Shown here: piece after piece, positions 1 through 10,472 of the stretch
How the letters are laid out: each line of letters opens with the position of its first letter
Position numbering within the stretch: position 1 is the stretch's first letter
Source: Zhengitettix transpicula
Taxonomy: Eukaryota > Arthropoda > Insecta > Orthoptera > Tetrigidae
NCBI GenBank assembly: GCA_037074705.1
Contig: CM073592.1
Location: 54,606,129-54,670,128 of the forward strand
Length of the DNA stretch: 64,000 nt
Direction: 5' to 3'
The notes under the pieces: generated by a model
Told to the model about the DNA's origin: nothing
The model's input: the letters and a program-made list of their open reading frames with translations, nothing else
The model's database searches: none
Position numbers and translations under genes: made by a program

Positions 1-2580
1 ATTTAATTTACTTTATCATAATTATATTATAATTATCTCTCAGAAGAGGACATAATTAAAACTAATGTGATGAGAATATAATATAACATATAATACAAAT
101 CTTTTTTGACATGACTAAACGGGACATAAAGAGTTTATATTTAATGATTTTAAAATTTGGTCATTGTTATTAATTGATTAATCAGAGCGATATTAACCAA
201 AAAAATGAACATACAGGTGTGTATATATAGTTACTTGTAAACATTGTCATGGTTTTACAATTGTTAATTTTGTGGTATTGTAATGTTAATAATAAAATAA
301 GTATAATTAATCGTTTCGTTTAGATTGAACATTTTAACTATATAATATACATTAAAGTTTAGGTTTTAATATAAAATTTTATATTTGGACATAATAAGAT
401 GATTTATAGCCGGAATATTTTTCGACTACTAAAATAAAACTGATTTAAACTGAGGTTTTTGAATGTCTTAAAGAAAATAAGACCTATTTCATCGGATAAT
501 TTTTATGCTTATGTGTGAACTTTAAAATTTAATTTATACTTTAAAATTATGTTTATAAGTAATTATAACTATAAGGAATAAAGGTTCGCAATTTGCTTGA
601 GTGTGTCTCACTAGAAAATAATTACAGAGTTATTAAATATATAAGGTAAATAAACGGAAACGTTTCTGCCAATGTTATAACAGTAAATTATATTGTATTG
701 TTTCGCTTAAGAAATACCATGAAAAAATAGTAAAATAAATTCATCGACAGAAAATTCTTGTATTATGGAAACCTTCAAAATGTGTTGACGCACCTCAAAA
801 TTTTTCAAATGGAAACTTATTAACCATGAATATGGGCCTGTACCTTTCCCTTTCAAAGGCAGTAATCAAATAACTTAAATTAAGGAACCATGTTAGTTGT
901 TAGGCCTCGTGTATATCACACGAAATTACAAGACGGTCTCATCCAGCATTCAGTTCACGAGGTAGATTCTTCAGCTCAGAAAGTCGCTTAACATTCCTCA
1001 GGTGTTGCTCTCACAACAAACTTCCTTGTCTTACTTTACGGATGGAACGTATACCTCAAGATGTCTAATAATATTCAGCTCTACTTCAACCTAGAATACG
1101 AATACACATCTTCACGAGACGTTAAAGAAAAAAAAATTAAAAAAATAGACGACTCTCCAACTTAAGTGGTAAAAATCGTCAGTAGAATAATAACCATGAA
1201 AGCATTCATTCTTAATTATTGAAAATATCTAAATTTTTGGACTTAACGAGATATAATTAGATAAATTGCAGTGATAATAAATTTCGTTTATAATTTATGT
1301 TTCATTGTTATTTTGTTTTATAGTTAAAACAAAATGAAAGAAAATCATATTTATAATAATTCAAAAATTTAATGAAACAAATATTGAAAGTCTATTAATT
1401 ATTAATTGATATATTAAAGACGTTTAAACTTGAAATCACAAGAATATTTGTGTTGAAATTAATATCGGTACAAATTAAATGTAAAAAAGTTTATTTTTAT
1501 TGACAATTAAAATAATAAATGCCAAATTATTTAAAAACAACTAGTATTAGTTGGCTAAAATTCATAAAACCTATTTTATTAATTATTAAAAGCTACATAT
1601 AATTTTGTAATGTGAATCGTGGTCACTAATAACCATGTGACATTAAACTAATTTTTTTTTAAAAAAAATATATATATATTAATTAAAATACAAAACGGTT
1701 CGATTAAATTAGGGATCTCTTCAGTCAGGGATATATTATTAAGGGAACAATTAAATTATATTGTAAGTTTGCCTGAAACGATGTAAGTGGAAATATTTAT
1801 GTCTCTTCCTTCAAGTTGTATGACCGAAAAATAATACACTTAATGATTTACCAATTTATAAATAAATAAAATATATTCCAAAAGAATTCGGCCACGGGAT
1901 TTTTCAACTGTGACAACATAAAATAAATAAATCTTCTAAATTTTTTATTTACACTGTGCAATAGAAGTTAGTTGCTTATGGATATTATTCTGGATTCATT
2001 CTGGCTTTATTTAAATACTCATTTTAAGATTGACCCAACGTTCTTGTTGTAGTTTCAGGACTAAGGTACAGGTACGTCCCGGGTGACTTATTTAATTTGG
2101 TTTTATCACAGTGTATATAAAAATGTTCCTAGAATTGTTTTATTTTATTTTGTTAAAGCCGAAAGCTTTTGGAATAAATTTGATTTATTTTCATAATGAG
2201 ACAATTGGTAAACCACTTCTACACTTATCAAAATATTCTTTCCTGAACTATATTTATTTAATTATTTAAAAGAACGTTCGTTGAATCTATGTAAAAATAA
2301 CTAATGGTTATAAACGACGTAGATGTTAAGAAATTTATAATTGAGGTTAAGATTATCCAAATTTCTGCAGTTTTATTGATAAAATATTCTGTTAACATAG
2401 ATATTCCACATTATCTTCTGAAAAATCCTTATTATCTGGACATTTATATATTATACTATAATTTAAAACTTCAGCTTTACGTAAAGTGTTCATTCGTACT
2501 GTGTTGGTGTATATTTGAAAGAGTTAAACAATTGCCTTAGCTTCCTCACATCCTCCGCGAAGATCAATTTATGTCTTCTT
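1..2580. other. A+T-rich DNA, no gene recognised
   Basis: I see no coding signal, RNA gene or clear mobile element here. The small open frame at 2304-2540 has the composition of its surroundings and no recognisable motif. A short perfect inverted repeat (TCGTGT, 5-nt spacer, ACACGA) lies at 905-921 inside a slightly G+C-richer patch (900-1090). A T-run/A-run/(AT)n patch lies near 1652-1680. Confidence 0.6.
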
Positions 2581-2820
2581 CTTAATGCTATTATGTAGTC
2601 TCACATATAAGGCAGAGGGAAGAAAAACTTACAAATGTATTTTACGCCGATATCTGATTAACTGTTTCTCTCTGACTTTCACTGAGCACCGAAATAAAGC
2701 CTCAGTGACCTTTGAACTTCTATTTAACTCTGTGCACGTGCCAAATCCTAAGCGGCCACTTAAGTAAAGGTCGTATTACTCTCTTAACTATGACATGCAC
2801 CATTTAATCCCGGTTATGAA
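2581..2820. other. G+C-raised island, possible conserved non-coding element
   Basis: This patch is visibly richer in G+C than the flanks and lacks low-complexity runs. Its 60-codon open frame shows no motif. It contains a direct-repeat nuclear-receptor site (listed separately). It could be a regulatory element or the relic of an old insertion; the sequence alone cannot decide. Confidence 0.25.
2706..2718 (-). promoter_or_regulatory. DR1 nuclear-receptor site (HNF4/RXR-USP type)
   Basis: On the minus strand the sequence reads AGTTCA A AGGTCA, two direct half-sites with a 1-bp spacer. This is the textbook DR1 arrangement bound by HNF4 and by RXR/USP heterodimers. It sits in a G+C-raised island. 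A single 13-bp match in 64 kb may arise by chance, so function is unproven. Confidence 0.35.
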
Positions 2821-3231
2821 CGAAAGTCATCATCGATATTATTCGTATAATAATCAACAAAGTTTTCCGGGAAATAACTTCAGATGCAAGGATATTCATA
2901 AAATAAAATAGTATCAAATGTTGAATAAACAGGTTCAGTATATGAAAAGTGGACTACGGATATTAAATGCAATTTTTAAAAGAAATATATTGGTAATAAT
3001 TAAGTTCCAGAGAAATTTTCTTACTTTTAGTACATAGCGAAGTTTATGTGAAATTAAAAATTGAGATGAATAGCTACATCAAATATTAAAGTAAAGAATA
3101 TTGGCGAACATAGTAATAGAATTAACTAGCAAAATCTATTCTATATGTAGACAATTTGACAGGTAGAGAATGTACAAATATGTATAGTGTAAAATTACGA
3201 TGAACTGTATCTAACTCACGCTGTAATATTT
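2821..3231. other. A+T-rich spacer, nothing recognised
   Basis: No repeat, coding signal or structured element was noticed in this stretch. Confidence 0.5.
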
Positions 3232-3261
3232 CTGAAATAATAGGTCGTTTACAGAAATAAT

Positions 3262-3370
3262 ACACAACGTTTCTGCAATCCTTGTTGCTTTCGTTAGGTA
3301 ACGCAAGGAAGAACGATACACCGCACAAAGCCGTGTTATGAAAACAACAAGGATTGCAGAAACGTTGTGT
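3262..3370. repeat. Inverted pair of the GAAACGT repeat (perfect 26-bp arms)
   Basis: The arms at 3262-3287 and 3345-3370 are exact reverse complements (26 of 26) around a 57-nt spacer. Each arm ends in GAAACGTTGTGT when read outward. Reading the left arm on the minus strand gives a heptamer CTAACGA (3291-3297), then exactly 17 nt holding a GCAA/TTGC stem with a 6-nt loop, then GAAAC. The right arm has the same spacing with a weaker heptamer. The same layout recurs near 10.4, 37.4, 39.3 and 45.5 kb. Such a palindrome would fold into a strong hairpin. It may be the end of a foldback or Penelope-like element; the family identity is inferred. Confidence 0.6.
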
Positions 3371-3599
3371 GTATTTTCTTACGATGTTGGAAAAAGAGAA
3401 ATGGTTCCTGAGAAATCTGGTTAATTCTGAAATAAAGGAAGCTTTCGGTGAAACAAAGGGCACACAGGATAGGCGTAACTTTCCAATTCTCTCTTAAGCG
3501 CAACCTTTTATGCACATCAATATTATTTAATTAATTTAATTGAATTTCACGTACAAATGCAGAACGTGAACTTTTAAACACATTCTGTGAATTATCCTT

Positions 3600-3990
3600 G
3601 TCATTTATTCAGCAATGCTGCTCATGGGGCCTCGAAGTCTAAAGAATAATAATTTGGCCCAAGCGAAGGAAGGCCGAAATTGTCCAAGAATATGAAACAT
3701 CGGTTGTCGTGGAAAGCATCTTGTTTTAAATTTTTTTTTTGCATCGAGACAGCAAGAGGAAGGGCAAAGGCACTTCGGAATTTTGTGTTATGAGCTCCAC
3801 GAGAAAGAAATAAAGGAGGCTCTCTGGTGGGACTCGCCATATTGGGTCTAACATCAGTCCTGCCAACCGTAAGCGACACAAAGGCTCTAGCCTTTGTGCT
3901 CCTGTGACCGGTCCAGACTTCTATGCATGCGGACCACAACAGAAATTTCATTACGGCCGTGCAAAGATTTTTAATGAAATTCAATTATTT
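3600..3990. other. G+C-raised island of unknown origin
   Basis: This is a compact G+C-richer block. A minus-strand open frame of 120 codons (3622-3984) crosses it, but the peptide shows no recognisable domain and contains a poly-lysine-like stretch from an A-run. A perfect hairpin with 10-bp arms and a 2-nt loop (CACAAAGGCT/AGCCTTTGTG) lies at 3877-3898. It could be a diverged retroposon or a conserved non-coding element. Confidence 0.25.
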
Positions 3991-5820
3991 GTGCTGGTTC
4001 TGGGCGCTTTACTGAATGCAATTCACGTCGATAGACGCTGATACACTTGTGTACGACTACCTATAAGTTCCAGCGAAGAAAAGATTCTGTACGAAACCAC
4101 ACATTTCAAATTTCTAGCACAGTTTACAATACTCCATTTTTCAGTTAATTTGGACAAAGTGAAAGTGGCACACCCCGGATTTTATAATCGAGCAAACGAG
4201 TCTAATCCGGGGGGGGGGGGGAACTTAATTCTTTTCAGAGAAGCCAATTAACTCATACAGAAAAATAGAGTTTTATTGAAATAGTAATATGTGCATTTTA
4301 GTTTGATATTATCATATAGTAACTGCTTAATGATATAAATTCACTCTATAATATTCAATTACATACAGCATGTAACATCTAAAAGAAGTTATAATGAAAT
4401 TTTACTGAAATTATGGTGTTAATTCATGCTTATAAAGACAGAATTCAACTCGGTGGGATCTATTACTTTTTTCAAAATCGTCATATAACGAATTTTGTTT
4501 GTACAAATTATTTTTTTCATAGAAAGAGGTAGTTCCTTTTCATTAATATTTTACCAAGTTCCGCACAAGTTAGCAAAAGTGACTGCAGGGTACTGTATGA
4601 AAATATAAAGTGATTTTACATAGTATGTTGTAGGTGTATGTATCTGACTTTATATGAATGTATGTTGATGTATAAATATGTAATGTGTGTAAAGTTTATT
4701 TAATATGGTTGCTACAAATATTATGAATGAGTAGTTAAGTTGAGTCAACTGGATATATCTGTTTAAGTGCTTTAGTAGTTCGTGTGCAAATGTGAGTAGG
4801 CATAACAAACAAATTAAATAAATACGTAAGTATTATTAATCCTTGTCTCAAACAACCAAAATCACATTCTAAAAGATAAAATTTCTGGTACAAGAGCTTA
4901 GGTAGTTTAAAGTATTTATATTACCTTATATTACAGTGAAGATATGCAACGCGTTGAAAATTATGCAAATTAATACAATCTGTAATTAATAATTAATAAA
5001 AAAATTTAACTTACATTTAGAGTGTTTTGAATTATTCTGTGCGATCATGAAATGCATTTATCATGATGGACTTTTCAACACTGGTGTTTCATTATTTAGT
5101 TATAATTTATTTAAATGTAAGTGATTGAACTAATTCATATCGGAAGTATACTATATTATGAAAAAGCTTGAATACACTAATTTGGAGTCTAATATTTCAT
5201 CTCTTTAAACTTCATTCTTGTCTTGATTATTATTTTCTAAAAGCCTTAGAAGAAACCATAAATATTAATTACGAATGTAACTATCATCTATAAATTTATT
5301 TTAATATATAAACGCTTGATAGGTTTCTTTGTACTAAATTTATAATATTTTAAATAATTAAAATCTGGGAAGTTTTTGTAAAAATGAGATAGAAGTATTT
5401 AATTAATTGTTTGGTTGTCAAAATAGATTTTGTCTATACGCTATAATCATCTTTCATAATCCAAAATTAAATATTTGTGGTTGAAAACAAAATCTAAAGT
5501 AGAACATTTAATTCAACTAATTTTATATCTATACGATATTTTAGAAATTTATTGTAATGTGTACTGATTTAAGCCTAAGATTGCATTGGATTAATGGAAA
5601 TTATAAATATCAGGCTCGATTCAAAATTTTAATATTTAAAGAATGACGATGTAGTTGTGTTTAACTGACAAAATTATATTAAACTTAGTAACAGTTTCAT
5701 TTTATTCGCAAGTTTCTCTTTATTTATTAGTAGGTATACTTTTATCTGATGTTCATTAATGAGGAAAAACAATTTACATTTTGTACTTTAAAAAATAAAT
5801 ATATTTAATTTTTTACAGGT
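3991..5820. other. A+T-rich DNA with a 13-G homopolymer
   Basis: No gene is recognised. The notable item is an uninterrupted run of 13 G at 4209-4221, preceded by CC, in otherwise A+T-rich DNA. The rest is simple A+T-rich sequence without clear repeats. Confidence 0.5.
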
Positions 5821-5833
5821 CTTAGATTAGCCT

Positions 5834-6025
5834 TTATTTAAATAAACTTCTAGAGTACGCAGACTTCTCAGTACGACGCACATTACTTTTGAAACCAAAT
5901 AATGATTCTGTTGTTACTGGAAGATTATCTGGAATCGGCGTTCTTCTGTGTTCTAACATAACAAGTTTCCAAGGCCGCGTTGCTATAGCGACAGTCTTTA
6001 TACTTTTTACATAACATCCCACGTA
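5834..6025 (-). pseudogene. Ty3/gypsy-type integrase fragment (LTR retrotransposon relic)
   Basis: The minus strand encodes about 62 residues ending in a stop that overlaps AATAAA. The peptide follows the stretch of Ty3/gypsy integrases just after the catalytic glutamate. A VKSIKT-like helix comes first, then a block reading LVMLEHRRTPIP, matching the family's 'LALLEYRNTPI' signature. After a short gap, ESLFGFKSNVRRT corresponds to the 'QLLFGRRLRT' segment. The helix-to-signature distance is shorter than usual. The first two catalytic aspartates, the rest of pol, gag and both LTRs are absent nearby, so this is an isolated, dead fragment. The block is G+C-richer than its neighbours. The call rests on recognising the motif by eye; a profile search would settle it. 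Confidence 0.5.
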
Positions 6026-6358
6026 ATAACGTCTTACGACGATTCGTTGAGAGACGGAAAAGAAGAATATTGCGGAGCAAACGTGAATATAATCATGTCA
6101 GATATATGGAACAATGTAATAAGTATTTGCCTTCTCAATTTATTCTGCTATTTTGTTATATATTACCAAGAATAATACCATAACAAATATCCAAATTTTA
6201 AGTTATTTTTTTAAAAATGTAATGATTATGTTTTACTGAGGTCATTCGACTGAAATATCTAGAATAATATTTTACTGGATCATATATTACTTATTAAAGG
6301 CATAGGGTTAGACACAGTTTTGACACATACATTAGAAATCAAGAAAGGTGAAGTAATA

Positions 6359-6925
6359 TGAGGGTGGTATAATAAGTAACACCTTCTACTTTTTTTCTCC
6401 TTAAATAAATTAATTATGTGAAAATTTTGAATTTGGCGCGATTCTACAAAAATTTTTATCAAATCCACTGCAATAACAATTTCATAAGTCAAATGGTGGC
6501 AGAATTGCAGCCTCTTGAAAAATGGGTGACATTGACGTACGTATTAGACAGAATTCTGTGATTTAATTCTTAAATGCTGATTCGTGTGAAACGCCCATTC
6601 GCATTCATGAAAGGCTGAAAAATGTGTATGGTTATGCAACAGTGAATGTGAGCACTGTTCGGCGATGGATTCGTCACTGAAACGAAGCTGAAGGGCAAAC
6701 ACTGTTGACTGATAATGCGAAGCGGCAGGCCAGTTACTTCAGTGACTCCACAACAGTGGAATAAATGTATTGTTAAAAGGTGGAAAAAAAACTGTGGAAA
6801 AGGACGGAGACTATATTGTAAAGTGAAAATTTAATGTTTTGGGTTCTTGCTGTTAAATTTAATTTAATTGCCATGACATATGAAAGCTAAAAATATAGGA
6901 GGCATTAATTATTGACTTACCCTCG
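6359..6925 (+). mobile_element. Internally deleted mariner element
   Basis: The element is flanked by TA on both sides (6357-6358 and 6926-6927), the target duplication of Tc1/mariner transposons. Its ends are imperfect inverted repeats. The left end starts TGAGGGT and carries AATAAGTAACACC; the right end, read inward on the minus strand, starts CGAGGGT and carries CAATAATTAATGCC. About 20 of 30 positions match. It spans 567 bp instead of the usual 1.3 kb and holds only the two ends of the transposase gene, so it is non-autonomous and decayed. Confidence 0.75.
6522..6826 (+). pseudogene. Mariner transposase relic: N-terminal helix-turn-helix joined to C-terminal tail
   Basis: From the ATG at 6522 the frame gives a mariner-like DNA-binding domain. 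Recognisable parts are IRIHERLKNVYGYATVNVST followed at once by VRRWIR, the second helix-turn-helix and its tryptophan. Degenerate linker residues follow. In-frame stops interrupt it at least three times. Near 6803-6826, in another frame, the peptide GDYIVK plus stop matches the C-terminal 'GDY(I/V)EK' tail of mariner transposases. The catalytic D,D,D core between them is missing, so a large internal deletion removed roughly the central 700 bp. No active product is possible. Confidence 0.7.
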
Positions 6926-6927
6926 TA

Positions 6928-9070
6928 TTTATAATATAATTTCTATCACAACACTTAGAATTTGATTACATTTTTTACTTAACTTATATTTTAGAAGTGT
7001 TTTCAAAGTAGAGCGGATTAGTAACATCATATATATTTAAAAAAATTGTAATGTGGTTGTCAAAGTATTTCGATGTTTGAGAGTGAGGCTGCATTGTTGT
7101 GAAGTAGTTAATATATGATTAAAAAAAATCTAGCACGAATAATATATTCGTAAATAGCTGTAGTTTATGGCTTCCATCCTTCCCATTTGATGTGCTGTGA
7201 AGCAGCTTCTTGTTGCTGCAAGTTTGTGGAGGGTAGTAACTCACAGCGCCTTGGTTTTGCAACCCGGAAGGCTGAAGCTGTGAAACGCGCCAACTCTGGT
7301 GTCATGAGATTTTCTGGAAATTTAGCCTTTAATCACTTTCGTGATAAAGATGTTAACAATATTATGTACATCACCCGTGCTGAATGTTTTTTCTTGTTTC
7401 ACTTGCTGATTTAATCACAACGAATAGACTTAAAGGGATACTTTTGTGACTGAAAATCAAACCATGTTACTGAAATTCAGAGAAATAATATTAGGTTAAA
7501 TTTTTTCCTCTGAAAAGTCTAAAATTAAATTAGTTTCATCAAGCTATTTTCTTAAATTTATATAAACTCTGTTTCAAGACCCAATTAACTGAAAAATATT
7601 ACAGTTTAGACCTTATACATTTTCAAAAATTATGTGTAATAATACGGAATATGGTTTTTCATTTTTTAAAAACATTTACAGATTTTTATATATCATTATT
7701 GCCCCAAACTCTTCTCATCAAGTTTTCATCCATTTCTCTTAAGATATCTCATTATTAGTTATCAATTATTTGGGGCATTGATTTTCCATCTTCGAAAGTA
7801 TTTAATATTAATAAGACACCAAGTTCCAATTCAAGATTACGTAAGAGTTTCATCTAAACTTCTAGCAACTAAATGAGTCACTTCAAATGTAATTATTGTT
7901 ATTAACACTGTAACTTAGGCTGCCTAGCGGTACATGACGAATGGTAATTATATAGAATTAAAGTATTTGATATTCCGGAAGATGTTTATTTTAGAACTAA
8001 CCTAATTTTCTTCATCACAGTAGTTGAAGTCGTATCGTGAAGTCAAGTAAGTTTATGAGAAAGGCTAAAATTGAACATTACCAATAGATTAAATTAATTC
8101 CTTGATCCCTGCAATTATAGACATATAAATTTCGTTTCACAGAAAGTTAAAATACAGATTCCATCTAATTATAGTATTCAACCGTTATACTTCCATAATT
8201 ATTTGAATACTTAACTTTTATAATCATGGGTGATTGAGATAATTCATATTTATTAGTATTATACAGTTAATGCTTAGTTAAAATGGTTAAACTATGGCAT
8301 GTAAACAGATGAACAATTTTATATAAGTATTGAATTTAAACGTTATAAACCACAATTCTATTTCATTCTTTTTATTATGATGGACTAAAAATAATCTCTA
8401 GGTGGAGAAAGGAAATGTTTATAATATAAGCAAATTTTAGAGAAGTGACTATTTGAAATGGCCAGACCAAGGAAACGTTTACAACATCAAATATTATCTC
8501 AGACTTACGTCAGACTGCCGGAATGGGGTACAAATATACACAGAAATGTTATTCTGTTAAATAATAAATAAAATGTTTGTCGATTAATAGTTATTTTAAT
8601 TATAAAGATATCTGTTTATGATCGTTAATCATATTATGAAATAACAGACAAAAAACAAAATATTGCTTGAATATGAAATTATTTCTGTCAAATTATAAAT
8701 CTTGTCAGGTCGTCGCAGTTATGCAGCTTCAAATTCAGCTGATTTTATAGAAAGAGGATAAATCGCAACTACATTACGAATAAGTTCAAAATTAAACACT
8801 GGCCCACTTGATTATATTATTTCTATTTTATAGGCACTGACTGTTTCTTAAATTAAATTAAGATAAATTTTCAATACGTAATACTAGATTATAAAATCAG
8901 ATTAAACACACAAATCTTAAAATCTTAATACTGGTTTTAATATTTATTTAGGGGTGCTATATTTATTAAGTAATTTAATTAATCAAAGCTCAGTAAAAGA
9001 AAAATATGATTTACGACGCCTAAATAATTATTTTTGGTCGGTTTTAAACATAGATATGCCACGTAACAAA
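6928..9070. other. A+T-rich DNA with a weak G+C-raised patch
   Basis: No gene is recognised. A patch at about 7150-7420 is richer in G+C and carries a 75-codon open frame with no motif. The remainder is A+T-rich and featureless by eye. Confidence 0.5.
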
Positions 9071-9290
9071 ATTAATATGCCGTCATCTTTCGGTGAAGTA
9101 CACATTGGATGTTTCTGTAGAATATATTGAGAGGTCATTAATAATCATCGACTCTTTGTCCGTCATGTTGACATTGGAGTCTGGGATAGATAGAGCGACT
9201 ACGGCCGTAGAGGCACTCTGCTGAATGAGCATGTTAACAAAATTAATGCCCCAGGAAACATCAAACAATGAGCTTAAATTCTCCGATTAC
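9071..9290. other. G+C-raised island, function unknown
   Basis: The minus-strand open frame at 9083-9268 (61 codons) has balanced codon composition but no recognised family. The island contains a 12-bp palindrome CTACGGCCGTAG near its centre. It could be a conserved non-coding element or a decayed exon. Confidence 0.2.
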
Positions 9291-9770
9291 ATATTGAAGA
9301 GCCTCTTGGTGCTAAATATTCGGTTCTGAACACACAAAACAATTGTTTTAAATTACGATATTGTGGATTAATTATTAGCACTCAACAAACAAATGACACT
9401 CGAAAATATGTGGCCTGGGACAAGGTTTCTATGACGAGTTAATTGTTGAATTTCATGGAAATGTTTTTTTAAATCAGGGTAAGGTCGCGAACGCTGACGT
9501 CATTGAGGTTTTATTTCCACAAAGAAACCTTAATTTAAATAATTCTTAAATTTATATATAAAATCATATTCAAATTTAGTAAAAATAACTTTCTATTTAT
9601 AGTCTCTACTATAAATATCGCGTTACAAATATTCTTGTTTAAGCGCTGAGTTTAGAATTTTATTAACAAGAAAGTTTGAATAAATCTAAACATTTCCTGT
9701 CATAGAGTGTATTAAACAAAAAATTATTTGGTATTAAGACGAATTTTAAACTTTGTTCTACTTTGAAAGT
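9291..9770. other. A+T-rich spacer with a palindromic CRE
   Basis: Mostly featureless. A perfect TGACGTCA octamer, the CREB/ATF palindrome, occurs at 9495-9502 within a small G+C-richer patch. One octamer in 64 kb is within chance expectation. Confidence 0.4.
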
Positions 9771-10135
9771 CATGGATCGAGTAGTGCAAGATGTGAACAT
9801 TTCTAGTAACAGGTCGCTGGAATATCGAAGGAGCCAGAGGCTGACATAATATTTTTGAGGTTAATACCTTTCTCGCCCTTCTATATTACTTCCTCTGGGC
9901 TCTTCTCAAAAGGATAGCCACTTGAAGACGACGGCAGATCCTCTCCAATGTGGCAACAGATCTGCCCCAGTTACGATGTAACTGCAGGAAGTCGTAGGGC
10001 AAACAAAAGATCGCCGACGTGATGAATGTGTTCTAGTCTGCTGCGAAGGCGTTACAGCGCAGATAACTGCGCCAAATAAGTCAAGCCACCCACCCTACTC
10101 GAGAACAACGACCCTATTTATTTGCTTAGAGGTTT
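9771..10135. other. G+C-raised island, possible conserved non-coding element
   Basis: A distinct G+C-rich block with sharp edges against A+T-rich flanks. All frames are broken by stops, and no tail or target duplication is visible. Regulatory sequence is one explanation; an old insertion is another. Confidence 0.25.
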
Positions 10136-10387
10136 GTGGGACTACAATTTAAGACTTGTAATTAACATCAACATACAATTCATCATTTTTACCTTGATTT
10201 TCACAGTTTAAAAGCCTTTTCAGAAGTTTACACTATTCTTCACATTATTTCCGTTACTCTTTCCTAATTCCTGTATATGAACTGGCAGGTGAGCTATTTT
10301 ACCTCTTTTCAAAGCTGTGAAAATTTGTCTATACGACGGTTATGAATAAAAAGACCAAATTCATCGATAAAATAAATACCAGTTACG

Positions 10388-10472
10388 TTTCTACAAAGCT
10401 TGTGGCTTTCAATACATATAGAAAATAGTAATAGTTTTATAAACCTGATGAAAGCTACAAGCTTGACAGAAA
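10388..10472. repeat. Second inverted pair of the GAAAC repeat
   Basis: The arms AAGCTTGTGGCTTTCA (10396-10411) and TGAAAGCTACAAGCTT (10449-10464) are reverse complements with one mismatch. On the plus strand a perfect CTGATGA (10445-10451) is followed by 17 nt and GAAAT (10469-10473). On the minus strand the same 17-nt spacing precedes GAAACGT (tail at 10386-10391). This is the geometry of the 3.3-kb pair and of the single copies at 37.4 and 45.5 kb. CTGATGA and GAAA are also the two conserved strands of a hammerhead ribozyme core, but the stem here is imperfect. Confidence 0.5.

Noticed and set aside
3262..3370. Precursor microRNA from the 26-bp inverted repeat
   Set aside because: The stem is perfect with a 57-nt loop, and the arms belong to a dispersed repeat family, which fits a transposon palindrome better.
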